Origin: an uncultured Campylobacterales bacterium
Lineage (GTDB): Bacteria; Campylobacterota; Campylobacteria; Campylobacterales; Arcobacteraceae
DNA: 64,000 nucleotides
Direction of reading: 5' to 3'
Assembly (NCBI GenBank): GCA_947503785.1
Contig: CANNFB010000007.1
Span: 50,175 to 114,174, forward strand
In this document: piece after piece, positions 36,611 through 46,172 of the stretch
Layout of the letters: each line of letters opens with the position of its first letter
How positions within the stretch are numbered: position 1 is the stretch's first letter
The notes under the pieces: generated by a model
The model's input: only the letters and a program-made list of their open reading frames with translations
Databases searched by the model: none
What the model was told of the DNA's origin: nothing
Position numbers and translations under genes: made by a program

Positions 36611-38428
36611 ATGAAAATGCAAACTAAGATTTTTAAGAAAGACTTATATAGAAAATTTTTATTATTTTCTATACTTCCCATTGTATTATTAAGCTTTTTT
36701 TTTGTTCTTTTGATAATAAAAGAAAAGCACGATTTGATTTTATCTGAACACTCTAATATAATAAAAAATATTCAATATAATATAAATAATTTTAATCAAG
36801 ATATAAAAAATATTCCAAACTTATTAAAAGGTGTAAAAAAAAATGATAAAAAGAAACTATTATCTGATATATTAAAGTATAAAAATTCGATTAATACTAT
36901 TATGATTTTAAATAAAAAAGGTATAATTAAGTATGTTTCTACAAAGATAGATAAAAAAGTATTTGCAGGATATGATTATTCTAAAACACTTCATTTTAAA
37001 GAATATATGAAAAAGAAAAAAGACTTTTTAAGTAATATTTATTTTTCAAATTTATCCGATTCATCTTTAATTTCTTATGTTTTTGAATTGAATAATCAAA
37101 TTTATATAATAGAATTAAATTTAGAATTTATTAATAAGTTGGTATCAAATCTTAATCCTTCCTCTCTTAGTGATATTAGTATTTCTATTATTGATAAAAA
37201 TGGTTTATATATTATAGATACTTCTAATAAATTAAATGTATTAAATAGAAATTCATTTTATACTACAAATTTATATAAAAATGATATAACAAAAAAATCA
37301 GAAAATACTCTTATAAAACATTTTAATAAAAATAGTGATAAATACAACTATGTCTCTTATAAAATATTTGAAGAATTATCTTGGATGATTGTTGTTAAAG
37401 AAAATAATAATGAGATTAATGAGTATATTTTTAATATTTCTTTATTTCTTTTACTAATTATATTTTTAGTAGCATTAGTTTCAATAATGAGTGCTAAAAA
37501 AATTGTAAACAGTCTTGTCTCTCCTCTTGAAGTATTGACTTTAAGTATTAATAAGTTTTCTAAAGATCATAGTTCTAAAATGGATGAAAATGTTCGAAGT
37601 AATTATAATATGTTCTCTACACTAATAAAAGACTTTAAATATATGCAAAATTCTATTATAGAAAACGAGAAATCTTTAAAACAACAAATAGTTGAAAATC
37701 AACAAAAAGATAAAATTTTAGGTGAACAATCAAAAATGGTAGCGATGGGTGAAATGATTGGCAATATTGCTCATCAATGGAGACAACCATTATCTCTAAT
37801 CTCTACAGCAGCTACTGGTATAATAATTGAAAAGAAATATAATATATTAAATGAAGATAGTCTTGTTGAAACTTGTACCGTTATTAATGAAAATGCGCAA
37901 TATTTATCAAGAACAATTGATGATTTTAGGAATTTTATTAAAGGTGATAGAACTAAAAGAACAGTTAATTTAAAGGAAGTTATTAACAGTTATTTGCATT
38001 TAGTAAATCCAAGTATTAAAAATAATGAAATAAGTTTAATTTTAGATTTAGAAGAAGATATTAAAATAAAGGTATATGAAAATGAACTGATACAATGTTT
38101 AATCAATATATATAATAATGCGAAAGATGCATTAAATGAAAAAGAGATTAAAAATAAATTTATATTCATCTCAACTTATATTGAAAATGATAAAACGATT
38201 ATAAAAATAAAAGATAATGCTCAAGGAATACCTCTTGAGATATTGCCACATATTTTTGAACCTTATTTTACTACAAAGCATAAATCTCAAGGAACTGGAC
38301 TTGGCCTTCATATGACATACAACTTAATTGTTGATGGAATGCAAGGGACAATTGTTGCTAGTAACGTCATTTATAAATATGAGAATATAGAATATAAAGG
38401 TACTGAATTTGTCATCACTTTAATATAA
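36611..38428 (+). CDS. sensor histidine kinase with periplasmic Cache-like domain
   Basis: A 605-residue membrane kinase. TM1 is about residues 14-33, a periplasmic double-Cache-like region about 34-275, TM2 about 276-297, then a linker and coiled coil. The H-box is AHQWRQPLSLIS (about 386-397), the N-box CLINIYNNAKDAL, and the ATP-lid FEPYFTTKHKSQGTGLGL. The H-box form is that common in Campylobacterota. No response regulator gene is next to it. It is coupled to the binding lipoprotein, so the two likely form one sensor. The ribosome site is weak. Confidence 0.87.
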   Translation: MKMQTKIFKKDLYRKFLLFSILPIVLLSFFFVLLIIKEKHDLILSEHSNIIKNIQYNINNFNQDIKNIPNLLKGVKKNDKKKLLSDILKYKNSINTIMILNKKGIIKYVSTKIDKKVFAGYDYSKTLHFKEYMKKKKDFLSNIYFSNLSDSSLISYVFELNNQIYIIELNLEFINKLVSNLNPSSLSDISISIIDKNGLYIIDTSNKLNVLNRNSFYTTNLYKNDITKKSENTLIKHFNKNSDKYNYVSYKIFEELSWMIVVKENNNEINEYIFNISLFLLLIIFLVALVSIMSAKKIVNSLVSPLEVLTLSINKFSKDHSSKMDENVRSNYNMFSTLIKDFKYMQNSIIENEKSLKQQIVENQQKDKILGEQSKMVAMGEMIGNIAHQWRQPLSLISTAATGIIIEKKYNILNEDSLVETCTVINENAQYLSRTIDDFRNFIKGDRTKRTVNLKEVINSYLHLVNPSIKNNEISLILDLEEDIKIKVYENELIQCLINIYNNAKDALNEKEIKNKFIFISTYIENDKTIIKIKDNAQGIPLEILPHIFEPYFTTKHKSQGTGLGLHMTYNLIVDGMQGTIVASNVIYKYENIEYKGTEFVITLI

Positions 38429-38513
38429 AGTTTAAGTTTAATATCTAAACCAACTCATAATAAAATCTTAGATACAATAATAAAAATATTACAAATACAA
38501 TAAGGATAAAGCA

Positions 38514-40487
38514 ATCGCAAAATTTGAAGTTATAAGTGACTATAGTCCAGCAGGAGATCAACCCCAAGCAATTAAAGCCTTAAGTGATTCAATTGATGCT
38601 GGAAACCAATATAATACATTATTAGGTGTTACTGGTTCTGGTAAAACATATACAATGGCTAAGGTTATTGAGAAAACTCAAAAGCCTACACTTATTATGA
38701 CTCATAATAAAACTTTAGCTGCTCAGTTATATTCTGAGTTTAAGCAGTTTTTCCCTAATAACCATGTTGAATACTTTATCTCTTACTATGATTATTATCA
38801 ACCTGAAGCATATATTCCTAGATCTGATTTATTTATTGAAAAAGATTCTTCTATAAATGAAGAGTTAGAAAGATTAAGACTAAGTACTACAGCTTCACTT
38901 TTATCTTTTGATGATGTTATTGTTATTGCCTCAGTATCTGCAAACTATGGTTTGGGAAATCCTGAAGAATACCAAGCTATGGTTCAAAGATTGGAAGTTG
39001 GCTTTGAATATTCTCAGCGGGAACTTTTACTAAAACTTGTAGAAATGGGATATAAAAGAAATGATAAGTTTTTTGACAGATCTGATTTTAGAGTTAATGG
39101 TGATGTTATTGATATTTATCCTGCTTATTATGAAGATGAATTTATTAGAGTTGAGTTCTTTGCTGATGAAGTTGAATCTATTACAAAACATGAGTACTTA
39201 ACAAACAATAAAACACAAGAGTTAAAAGAAGTGATTATTTACTCAGTTAATCCTTTTGTTGTATCAAATGATAAACTTTCAATTGCCGTAAAACAAATAG
39301 AAGAAGAACTTGATGAGAGACTTAAAAACTTAAAAGAAAATGATAAGTTAGTTGAATATCAAAGATTAAAGCAAAGAGTTGAATTTGATTTAGAGATGAT
39401 TGAAGGTACAGGAATGTGTAAGGGTATTGAAAACTATGCCCGACATTTAACTGGTCAAAAACCAGGCGAAACACCATACTCAATGATGAACTATTTTGAA
39501 CAAATAGGAAAAGATTTCCTTTTAATAGTTGATGAATCACATGTATCACTTCCTCAATTTAGAGGAATGCACGCAGCTGATAGATCTAGAAAAGAAGTAT
39601 TAGTTGATTATGGATTTAGACTTCCTAGTGCGCTTGACAATAGACCTTTAAAGTTTGATGAATTTATTAAAAAAGCTCCAAGTTTTCTTTTTGTAAGTGC
39701 AACACCCAATGAATTAGAATTAAACTTAAGCTCTGTGGTAGCAGAACAAGTAATACGTCCTACAGGATTACTTGAACCTGTAATTGAGATTATGGATTCA
39801 GAATATCAAGTTGAAAAGCTACACGATGAAATCAAAAGAGTAGTTGAAAAAAATGAAAGAGTATTAGTTACCGTTTTAACTAAAAAGATGGCAGAAGAGT
39901 TAGCCTCTTATTACAGTGATTTGGGTATTAAAGTTAAGTATATGCATAGTGAAATTGATGCAATACAAAGAAATCATATTATTAGACAGTTGCGACTTGG
40001 CGAGTTTGATGTACTTATTGGAATTAACCTTCTACGAGAAGGTTTAGATATACCTGAAGCTTCTCTAATAGCTATTTTAGATGCAGATAAAGAAGGATTC
40101 TTACGATCACGTACAGCACTTATTCAGACAATGGGTAGGGGTGCTAGAAATGAAAATGGAAGAGTGATTCTTTTTTCAAAAAGAATCACAGATTCAATGC
40201 AATTTGCAATAGATGAAACAAATAGAAGAAGAAAGATACAAGAAGCACATAATCTTGAACATGGAATAACTCCAAAATCAACTAAAAGAAAATTGGACGG
40301 AAGTTTAAAACTTGAAGAGTATGATGAGTTAGCTTGGAAAAAAGAAAAAGTTGAAAAAATGCCAGCAGCTGAGAGAAAGAAAATTTTAATAGAATTAAAT
40401 AAACAAATGAAAAAAGCCTCGCATGATTTAAACTTTGAAGAAGCAATTAGAATTAGAGACGAAATAGAAAAAATCAAAAAGATATAA
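38514..40487 (+). CDS. uvrB: excinuclease ABC subunit B, probable ATC start
   Basis: The damage-recognition helicase of nucleotide excision repair. Read from the ATC at 38514 it is 657 residues and begins [20 protein letters not shown], a perfect UvrB start. Walker A GVTGSGKT is at residues 38-45, before the first ATG (38655, residue 48). There is no in-frame ATG, GTG or TTG upstream, so an ATG start would delete the ATP site. AAGGA lies 7 nt before the ATC. Other marks are the beta-hairpin [12 protein letters not shown] and the C-terminal UVR motif. It is followed 10 bp later by nth. Confidence 0.92.
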   Translation: MAKFEVISDYSPAGDQPQAIKALSDSIDAGNQYNTLLGVTGSGKTYTMAKVIEKTQKPTLIMTHNKTLAAQLYSEFKQFFPNNHVEYFISYYDYYQPEAYIPRSDLFIEKDSSINEELERLRLSTTASLLSFDDVIVIASVSANYGLGNPEEYQAMVQRLEVGFEYSQRELLLKLVEMGYKRNDKFFDRSDFRVNGDVIDIYPAYYEDEFIRVEFFADEVESITKHEYLTNNKTQELKEVIIYSVNPFVVSNDKLSIAVKQIEEELDERLKNLKENDKLVEYQRLKQRVEFDLEMIEGTGMCKGIENYARHLTGQKPGETPYSMMNYFEQIGKDFLLIVDESHVSLPQFRGMHAADRSRKEVLVDYGFRLPSALDNRPLKFDEFIKKAPSFLFVSATPNELELNLSSVVAEQVIRPTGLLEPVIEIMDSEYQVEKLHDEIKRVVEKNERVLVTVLTKKMAEELASYYSDLGIKVKYMHSEIDAIQRNHIIRQLRLGEFDVLIGINLLREGLDIPEASLIAILDADKEGFLRSRTALIQTMGRGARNENGRVILFSKRITDSMQFAIDETNRRRKIQEAHNLEHGITPKSTKRKLDGSLKLEEYDELAWKKEKVEKMPAAERKKILIELNKQMKKASHDLNFEEAIRIRDEIEKIKKI

Positions 40488-40497
40488 AAGATAATAA

Positions 40498-41145
40498 ATG
40501 AAAAAAGCAACAAAAAAAGAAATAGAGATTTTAAAAGAAGCCTTTGTAGAAAAATATGCAGATGCTGTAACAGAGCTTGATTATAAAAATGATTATGAGT
40601 TATTAATAGCTATTATACTATCAGCTCAATGTACAGATAAAAGAGTAAACATAATTACTCCTGCATTATTTGAAAAGTATCCAAGTGTTTATGAACTAGC
40701 AGATGCTTCACTTGATGATGTAAAAGATTTATTGAAATCATGTTCATTTTTTAACAATAAATCAAAAAACATCATCAAAATGGCACAAACTGTAATTGAT
40801 TCCTATGATGGAGATATTCCACATATTCAAAAAGAGTTAATGAAACTAGCAGGTGTTGGAAACAAAACTGCAAATGTTTTTATGATTGAATTTGAGGGTG
40901 CAAATTTAATGGCAGTTGATACTCATGTATTTAGAGTTGCTCATAGATTGGGTTTAAGCGATGGTAAAACAGTTGAAATTACAGAAGCCGATTTAGTGAA
41001 AAAACTAAAAGGTCATGATTTACATATTTTTCATCAAGCAATGGTATTGTTTGGTAGATATATTTGTAAGGCTGTTAAACCTGATTGTGATAATTGTTTA
41101 TTTCCTCATGTATGTAAAACAAAGAAGAGTTTTAAACCTTCTTAG
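40498..41145 (+). CDS. nth: endonuclease III
   Basis: A 215-residue DNA glycosylase/AP lyase for oxidised pyrimidines. The helix-hairpin-helix is LAGVGNKTANV with catalytic K123, and D141 is in VDTHVFRV. The [4Fe-4S] site is C190-x6-C197-x2-C200-x5-C206. It is the second gene after uvrB, giving a small DNA-repair unit. The stop falls inside the hairpin that follows. Confidence 0.95.
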   Translation: MKKATKKEIEILKEAFVEKYADAVTELDYKNDYELLIAIILSAQCTDKRVNIITPALFEKYPSVYELADASLDDVKDLLKSCSFFNNKSKNIIKMAQTVIDSYDGDIPHIQKELMKLAGVGNKTANVFMIEFEGANLMAVDTHVFRVAHRLGLSDGKTVEITEADLVKKLKGHDLHIFHQAMVLFGRYICKAVKPDCDNCLFPHVCKTKKSFKPS

Positions 41146-41155
41146 GTTTAAAACT
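41128..41155. terminator. convergent terminator after nth
   Basis: Eleven-base arms AGTTTTAAACC and GGTTTAAAACT with a 6-base loop, spanning the nth stop and followed by a T-rich run. Confidence 0.75.
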
Positions 41156-41554
41156 TTATTTTAACTTACACTCTTCTTTATATTCTTTAATTACATATTC
41201 ATCTTCAACTAGTAAAACTTCCACATTTTTAGCTTCACATAAATACTCTTGATTAGCTTTTTTAATTATATAAATAAAATCATAAATAGATCTTGTGCTA
41301 CTTAAAACTTCAAAGTTTACTTGTGTTGAAGATAACTTTAAAATCTCTATGTTTTTTTCTTTTAAGTAGTTTTCTTTAAAAACATTTGGTAGTTTCTCTT
41401 CTTGTACTTTATTATTATAAACAATACCTGCTATTGCAAGTACTAATACTACAAAAAATATGATGATATCTTTTTTTGTAATTGATTTCTTGATCTTATA
41501 AACTATAAATGTTAATAGTCCTAATATAACTAATGAAGCTACTAATACTTGCAT
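41156..41554 (-). CDS. membrane protein with two N-terminal helices, unknown
   Basis: A 132-residue protein I do not recognise. Two membrane helices are clear, residues 2-20 (LVASLVILGLLTFIVYKIK) and 28-47 (DIIIFFVVLVLAIAGIVYN). A soluble tail of about 85 residues contains two cysteines (EYLCEAKNV and KEECKLK). It has a good AAAAAAGGATAAAA site and lies 2 bp after the 81-residue gene, so the two form an operon. Confidence 0.7.
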   Translation of the reverse strand: MQVLVASLVILGLLTFIVYKIKKSITKKDIIIFFVVLVLAIAGIVYNNKVQEEKLPNVFKENYLKEKNIEILKLSSTQVNFEVLSSTRSIYDFIYIIKKANQEYLCEAKNVEVLLVEDEYVIKEYKEECKLK

Positions 41555-41556
41555 TT

Positions 41557-41802
41557 TTATCCTTTTTTTAATTTGTTTTTATATGCAGCTCTTGAAAGAT
41601 ACTTACCAGTACTTGGACTAGAACACATAAATTCATCTTTTAAAATTTGTTGCTCTTTTACAAGCTTTTTTTCTTGTATTCTTGAGTTTATACTATTTGT
41701 TGGAGCTGATATATTTTTAATCATACCCGTTTTTAAATTATTTAAAATTGTTAATACTATATCAATGTTTTTATCATCAACATCTAAAACTATTTTACTC
41801 AA
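41557..41802 (-). CDS. small cytoplasmic protein, unknown
   Basis: An 81-residue charged protein. The start KIVLDVDDKNIDIVLTILNNLKTGMIKNI looks like a conserved small-protein family seen in Campylobacterota that is sometimes listed as antitoxin-like. A Lys-rich helix and KYLSRAAYKNKLKKG follow. No toxin-like partner is visible: the next gene is a membrane protein. The function is unknown. Confidence 0.65.
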   Translation of the reverse strand: MSKIVLDVDDKNIDIVLTILNNLKTGMIKNISAPTNSINSRIQEKKLVKEQQILKDEFMCSSPSTGKYLSRAAYKNKLKKG

Positions 41803-41924
41803 ATTTCTTCCTTTTTATTTTTATGATTATATCTCATGTATACAAAAAATGTCACATCACATAGACATATAAAAGTAAATAAATATCTTAAAATTCATAA
41901 GTTAACAGAAAATTAACAGCTCTT

Positions 41925-41937
41925 TGTAATAATTACA
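41925..41937. promoter_or_regulatory. palindrome before the TonB receptor gene
   Basis: TGTAAT-A-ATTACA, a perfect 13-bp inverted repeat 23 bases before the receptor ATG. It could be a Fur-type or other metal-responsive operator. The overlap with the expected promoter supports repression. Confidence 0.45.
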
Positions 41938-41960
41938 CAAAATTATTCCAAGGAAACTTT

Positions 41961-43922
41961 ATGAAAAGAATTATCTCTTTATCTCTTGTGTGTGCTAGTG
42001 TGGTTTTGCAAGCAAGCGAAACAAATGTTTTAGAACAAATTAGTATAGTTGATAAAGTAAATACAAAAATAGTAAAAGATGTAAGTAATGAACAGATTAA
42101 AAGTGCTGACTTAGCTGAGGCGCTTACCAAAAACATAGCATCTATTTCAATAGTAAGAAGAAGTGGAATTGCAAATGATATTATTTTGAGAGGGCAGAAG
42201 AAAGATAACATTAATATTTTAATAGACAATGCAAAAATATATGGAGCCTGTCCAAATAGAATGGATCCCGCAACTTCACATGTATTATCAAATAATATTG
42301 AAAGTGTAAAAGTAGTAGAGGGTCCTTATGATGTAGAAAACTTTGGAACATTAAGTGGAAATGTAATAGTAAAAACAAAACAGCCAAGTAAAGATGTAGT
42401 AGGTGAAATAAATCTAGGAGCTGGGAGTTTTGGATATAAGAAAGCTGGTGCAATGATTAGTGGTGGAACAGATAAGTTTAAACTACTGGTTTCCACGTCA
42501 GTAGAGAAAGGTGATCAATATGAAGATGGGAATGGAAATGACTTTTTGGAACAGCAAAAAGCAAGTGGTGTTCCAAGTACAAATCAATATTCACAAAGTG
42601 ATTTAGAAGCTTACGAGAAAAAAACACTTCTTACAAAAGCTGTTTATAATATTGATGACAGCTCTGAAATAAAACTATCATATACAGCAAACAGAAGTGA
42701 CAATGTTCTATATCCAAATACACCTATGGATGCAGATTATGATGATTCAAATATTTATACAGTAGGATATGTAAAAAGGGATTTAGGAAATTTATCAAAA
42801 GAATTAAGTTTAGATTATTATTACTCAAATGTTGATCATCCTATGAGTACAACACTTAGAAATAATGGTGCGATGAAAATGACAAATCACATGAAATCAT
42901 CAATATGGGGTGTGAAACTAAAAAATAGTATGGAAGTAGAAGATGCTTTAGTGACTATAGGATTAGATACAAGTGTTAGAAACTGGAGAGGTAAATATTA
43001 TAATACAGTTAATCCTTATATAAATGACTCAATAGCAAGTACAGATACGACAAACAAAGCAATATTTACAAAAGTAGAAAAGTCATTTGGTAAGTTGGAT
43101 TTAGAATTAGGTGCCAGATATGATTATACAAATATTGATACAATAGATAATACTAAAAAAGACAATAAATATACTGCATTAAGTGCAAATATTTTTGCTA
43201 TTTATAATACAGACGAAGGTACAAAGTATTTTGCAGGAATAGGTAAAGCATCAAGAGTTCCAGATGCTAGAGAATTATATTCTAAACAATCAAATGGAAT
43301 ATATACTGGAAATGATGATTTAGAAGATACTAAAAACTATGAAGCAGATATAGGTTTTGAAAAAACTATAGGTGATTTTAATATAAGAACAAAATTATTT
43401 TATTCAATGTTAAAAGATTATATTTATAATATAAATGGAACAGGATTTGAAAATGTAGATGCGAAAATTTATGGTTTAGATATTAGCGGGTTTTATTATT
43501 TAAATGATAATTTTTCATTTGATTATGGAATTGCATATCAAAGAGGTAAAAAAGATGATAACCTTACTGGACAAAATGATAAAGATTTAGCTGAGGTTCC
43601 ACCATTAAAAGCAAATATAGCTTTAAATTATGAAGTAGACAGTTCAAAAATTACAACAGAGGTAATTGCAGTTGATAGATGGGATGAATATGATAGTGCA
43701 AATGGAGAGCAAGAATTATCAGGATATGCTTTAGTAAATTTAAAATATAATAATAAACTAAATAAAAACTTTGGATTTACAGTAGGAGTTGATAATATAT
43801 TAGATAAAAGATACACATCAACAAATACTTATAATGATATAAAATATATAGGTTCTGGAGATACTGAATTATTAAATGATCCAGGTAGATATTTCTACGC
43901 AAACTTAAAATATAGCTTTTAA
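41961..43922 (+). CDS. TonB-dependent receptor, copper-receptor-like
   Basis: A 653-residue outer-membrane receptor. The signal peptide ends VVLQA-SE (about residue 18). The plug domain includes IILRGQKKDNINILID and VVEGPYDVENFG, and a 22-strand-type barrel ends in an aromatic residue (YANLKYSF). The plug segment GACPNRMDPATSHV (95-108) places C97 and M101 in the CxxxM pattern used by the OprC/NosA copper receptors. This makes copper import a reasonable guess; a siderophore receptor is the alternative. No TonB or permease gene is near. Confidence 0.82.
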   Translation: MKRIISLSLVCASVVLQASETNVLEQISIVDKVNTKIVKDVSNEQIKSADLAEALTKNIASISIVRRSGIANDIILRGQKKDNINILIDNAKIYGACPNRMDPATSHVLSNNIESVKVVEGPYDVENFGTLSGNVIVKTKQPSKDVVGEINLGAGSFGYKKAGAMISGGTDKFKLLVSTSVEKGDQYEDGNGNDFLEQQKASGVPSTNQYSQSDLEAYEKKTLLTKAVYNIDDSSEIKLSYTANRSDNVLYPNTPMDADYDDSNIYTVGYVKRDLGNLSKELSLDYYYSNVDHPMSTTLRNNGAMKMTNHMKSSIWGVKLKNSMEVEDALVTIGLDTSVRNWRGKYYNTVNPYINDSIASTDTTNKAIFTKVEKSFGKLDLELGARYDYTNIDTIDNTKKDNKYTALSANIFAIYNTDEGTKYFAGIGKASRVPDARELYSKQSNGIYTGNDDLEDTKNYEADIGFEKTIGDFNIRTKLFYSMLKDYIYNINGTGFENVDAKIYGLDISGFYYLNDNFSFDYGIAYQRGKKDDNLTGQNDKDLAEVPPLKANIALNYEVDSSKITTEVIAVDRWDEYDSANGEQELSGYALVNLKYNNKLNKNFGFTVGVDNILDKRYTSTNTYNDIKYIGSGDTELLNDPGRYFYANLKYSF

Positions 43923-43930
43923 GCTATATT
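43909..43930 (+). terminator. hairpin at the TonB receptor stop
   Basis: Ten-base arms AATATAGCTT and AAGCTATATT with a 2-base gap, spanning the stop codon. Only a loose T-rich run follows, so termination may be partial. Confidence 0.45.
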
Positions 43931-43969
43931 AATATATTATTTTACAATTATAATTAGTAGGAAAATAGT

Positions 43970-44791
43970 ATGCCAAATTACGATATAAAATGGAAATCAG
44001 AATATAATATTGATGATTTTAAAATTGATAAAGAACATCAAAACTTATTTATTATTGCGCAAAAAGCATTATCTCTTGTAAATAATAATTCTAAGAATGA
44101 TTTGGCAGAATTAAAAAAAATAATTTTTGAATTATTTACTTATGTTTCTGAGCATTTTTCTAATGAACAAGAGTATATGAAAAAAATCAATTACCCAGAA
44201 CTTGATAATCATATACTCTTACATAAAAATATAACATTAATGTTAAAAAATTTAATAGATAAATTTAACTCTTTGGAAATATCACAAATTAAAGAACGCA
44301 TATATAAATTTGTAAATGAATATTTTATAAATCACATAATACTTGAAGATAGAAAAATAAAACTTTTTACAATTCCCTTAGATGAACTTAGAAAAAACTT
44401 TGGGTGGAAAGATATTTATAGTGTTGATGATGAAAAAATTGATAAAGAACATAAAAAACTTTTTGATATTGCAAGAAGAGCTTTTGTATTTGTTGATGAA
44501 AAAGATAGAACAAAAAAAATAAGAACAATAGTAATTGAATTATATAATTATATGAAAGAACATTTCAAACATGAAGAAGATTATATGGAGAAAATATCTT
44601 ATCCTGAATTAAAAGAACAACAAGCTCTCCATGCTGAAATTATTGAATTATTGAATACTTTTGTAAAAAATATATTAAAAATGAATCCAATTTTAGTGGA
44701 AAAAGAAATAGCTAGATTAATTGATATTGTATTAGTCCAGCATATTATTCAAGAAGATAGAAAGATAATACATTATGTTAATAATATGTAA
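43970..44791 (+). CDS. double-domain bacteriohemerythrin
   Basis: A 273-residue protein made of two tandem bacteriohemerythrin domains, about residues 5-130 and 140-270. Each has IDKEHxxLF, HFxxEExYM, YPELxxHxxLH (one copy reads QQALHAE) and the last HxxxEDRKI. These give di-iron sites for oxygen or NO. There is no signal peptide. It lies 47 bp after the copper-receptor-like gene, with a GGA-type site, and may share its transcript through the weak hairpin. Confidence 0.88.
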   Translation: MPNYDIKWKSEYNIDDFKIDKEHQNLFIIAQKALSLVNNNSKNDLAELKKIIFELFTYVSEHFSNEQEYMKKINYPELDNHILLHKNITLMLKNLIDKFNSLEISQIKERIYKFVNEYFINHIILEDRKIKLFTIPLDELRKNFGWKDIYSVDDEKIDKEHKKLFDIARRAFVFVDEKDRTKKIRTIVIELYNYMKEHFKHEEDYMEKISYPELKEQQALHAEIIELLNTFVKNILKMNPILVEKEIARLIDIVLVQHIIQEDRKIIHYVNNM

Positions 44792-44793
44792 AT

Positions 44794-46020
44794 TTAATCA
44801 AAATCCATTCTAACTTGTGTTTGTCCTGTAGTTCCAAAATCATAGTCTATTTTAGTGGCAATCTCTTTAAAATCAATTCCTTGAATCTCTTTTAGACTTT
44901 TTAAAATTTCTTTTTTGCCATTGATTAATTCTTTAGATTTTATTCCATGTGAAATAGAAAGACTAGCTTCCACAAAAGCTGATAACTTATCGCATTGTTT
45001 TAGGGCTAGGCCATCTATTGCATTGTATTTATCTTGATTGTATTTTGATACATCTTCTACTACTTTGATTTTATCCTCGTAGATTTTATTTTCAAATTCT
45101 TCTTTTTTACCATCATAAAGTCCTAATATATATGAAAACTCATCATGTAATTCTTCTGGAATGTTTGGCAAAATATCATCTTCTATCTTTTCTAATTCAT
45201 ACTCAGCAATAATATTTGATAATTCATCAACACAGTATTTTACAGGTGTAATAATATCTCTAGTTAAAGCTTCAGGTAAGTCATGAAATAGGGCTGTAAA
45301 AAAGTTGTTCTGAATTCTTTTATCACAAGCATTTACATCAATTGAAAAAAAGTATCCGAAAATAGCAACTGTTAACATATGTCCTAAAACAGATGTTTCT
45401 GGGACTCTTGGCGTTTGTGCCCAACGTTTTTGAAATCTTAATCTTCCACTTAAATCAATAACTTTTGCAAGTTTTTTATTAAGTGCAATTTTTCGTACAC
45501 CTATTAGTTCATAATAATCTTCAATCTCTTCATCAACACTTTTTTTAACATCTTCAATATCAGTTAAAAACTGGCTTGTTTGGTAAACTATTGAAAATTC
45601 CCATTTTGTAGCTAGATACGAAGCTGCTTTTAGTATAAATCTTTCTTTTTTATATATTTGAGGATTTTCTAAATACTCTTGGAACTTTTGTAAAAAAGCT
45701 CCATTATCAATATCTTTAAGTGATGGTGATAATTTTGAGATAACCCACGTGTTTATTTCTTTTGATTTTTTTTGTAAGGCTTTCCTAAATACGTCAGGTC
45801 TTATATCTGTAACTACTACACGTCTTAAGAACTCAAAAATACCAGCTTCTATTAAATGCGTGTAGTTTACATCTTTTTCTAGTTTTGCAATAAAATATGC
45901 AATGATAAACTTATGAGCTTGTTTATCAAGCTCAACTAATTCTACCATTCGGGGATAATCATTCCATCTTTGAATTGAAGCAGATGAAAAGATAGAGTCA
46001 ATAATTTTAGAATTAATCAC
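44794..46020 (-). CDS. HD domain phosphohydrolase-like protein
   Basis: A 408-residue protein with an HD domain in the second half. Likely metal ligands are the histidine in SVLGHMLTVAIF and the HD pair in ALFHDLPEALTRDIITPVK; the pattern resembles YfbR-like nucleotidases. The first 190 residues are helical and unassigned. The start is GTG, six bases after AAGGA, and it overlaps the upstream 42-residue gene by 4 bp. The substrate is unknown. Confidence 0.8.
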   Translation of the reverse strand: MINSKIIDSIFSSASIQRWNDYPRMVELVELDKQAHKFIIAYFIAKLEKDVNYTHLIEAGIFEFLRRVVVTDIRPDVFRKALQKKSKEINTWVISKLSPSLKDIDNGAFLQKFQEYLENPQIYKKERFILKAASYLATKWEFSIVYQTSQFLTDIEDVKKSVDEEIEDYYELIGVRKIALNKKLAKVIDLSGRLRFQKRWAQTPRVPETSVLGHMLTVAIFGYFFSIDVNACDKRIQNNFFTALFHDLPEALTRDIITPVKYCVDELSNIIAEYELEKIEDDILPNIPEELHDEFSYILGLYDGKKEEFENKIYEDKIKVVEDVSKYNQDKYNAIDGLALKQCDKLSAFVEASLSISHGIKSKELINGKKEILKSLKEIQGIDFKEIATKIDYDFGTTGQTQVRMDFD

Positions 46021-46145
46021 TTCTTATCCTTTGGCTTTTTTTTATCTTCCTTATTATCATTAGAAAAAAACATCATTTTTTTCCCAAGAAGCACTAATGC
46101 TACGACAATAAACATCATTAAATATATTTGCCAAGGTTCTCTCAT
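46017..46145 (-). CDS. 42-residue single-pass membrane protein
   Basis: A very short gene with a clear ribosome site (AAGGATTATC before the ATG at 46145). The protein starts MREPWQIYLMMFIVVALVLL, giving one membrane helix (about residues 7-21), then a short hydrophobic stretch KKMMFF and a highly charged Lys/Asp tail. Its stop overlaps the GTG start of the HD protein by 4 bp, so translation is probably coupled. I do not recognise a family. Confidence 0.65.
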   Translation of the reverse strand: MREPWQIYLMMFIVVALVLLGKKMMFFSNDNKEDKKKPKDKK

Positions 46146-46172
46146 GATAATCCTTTGTTTTTATAAATAGTA

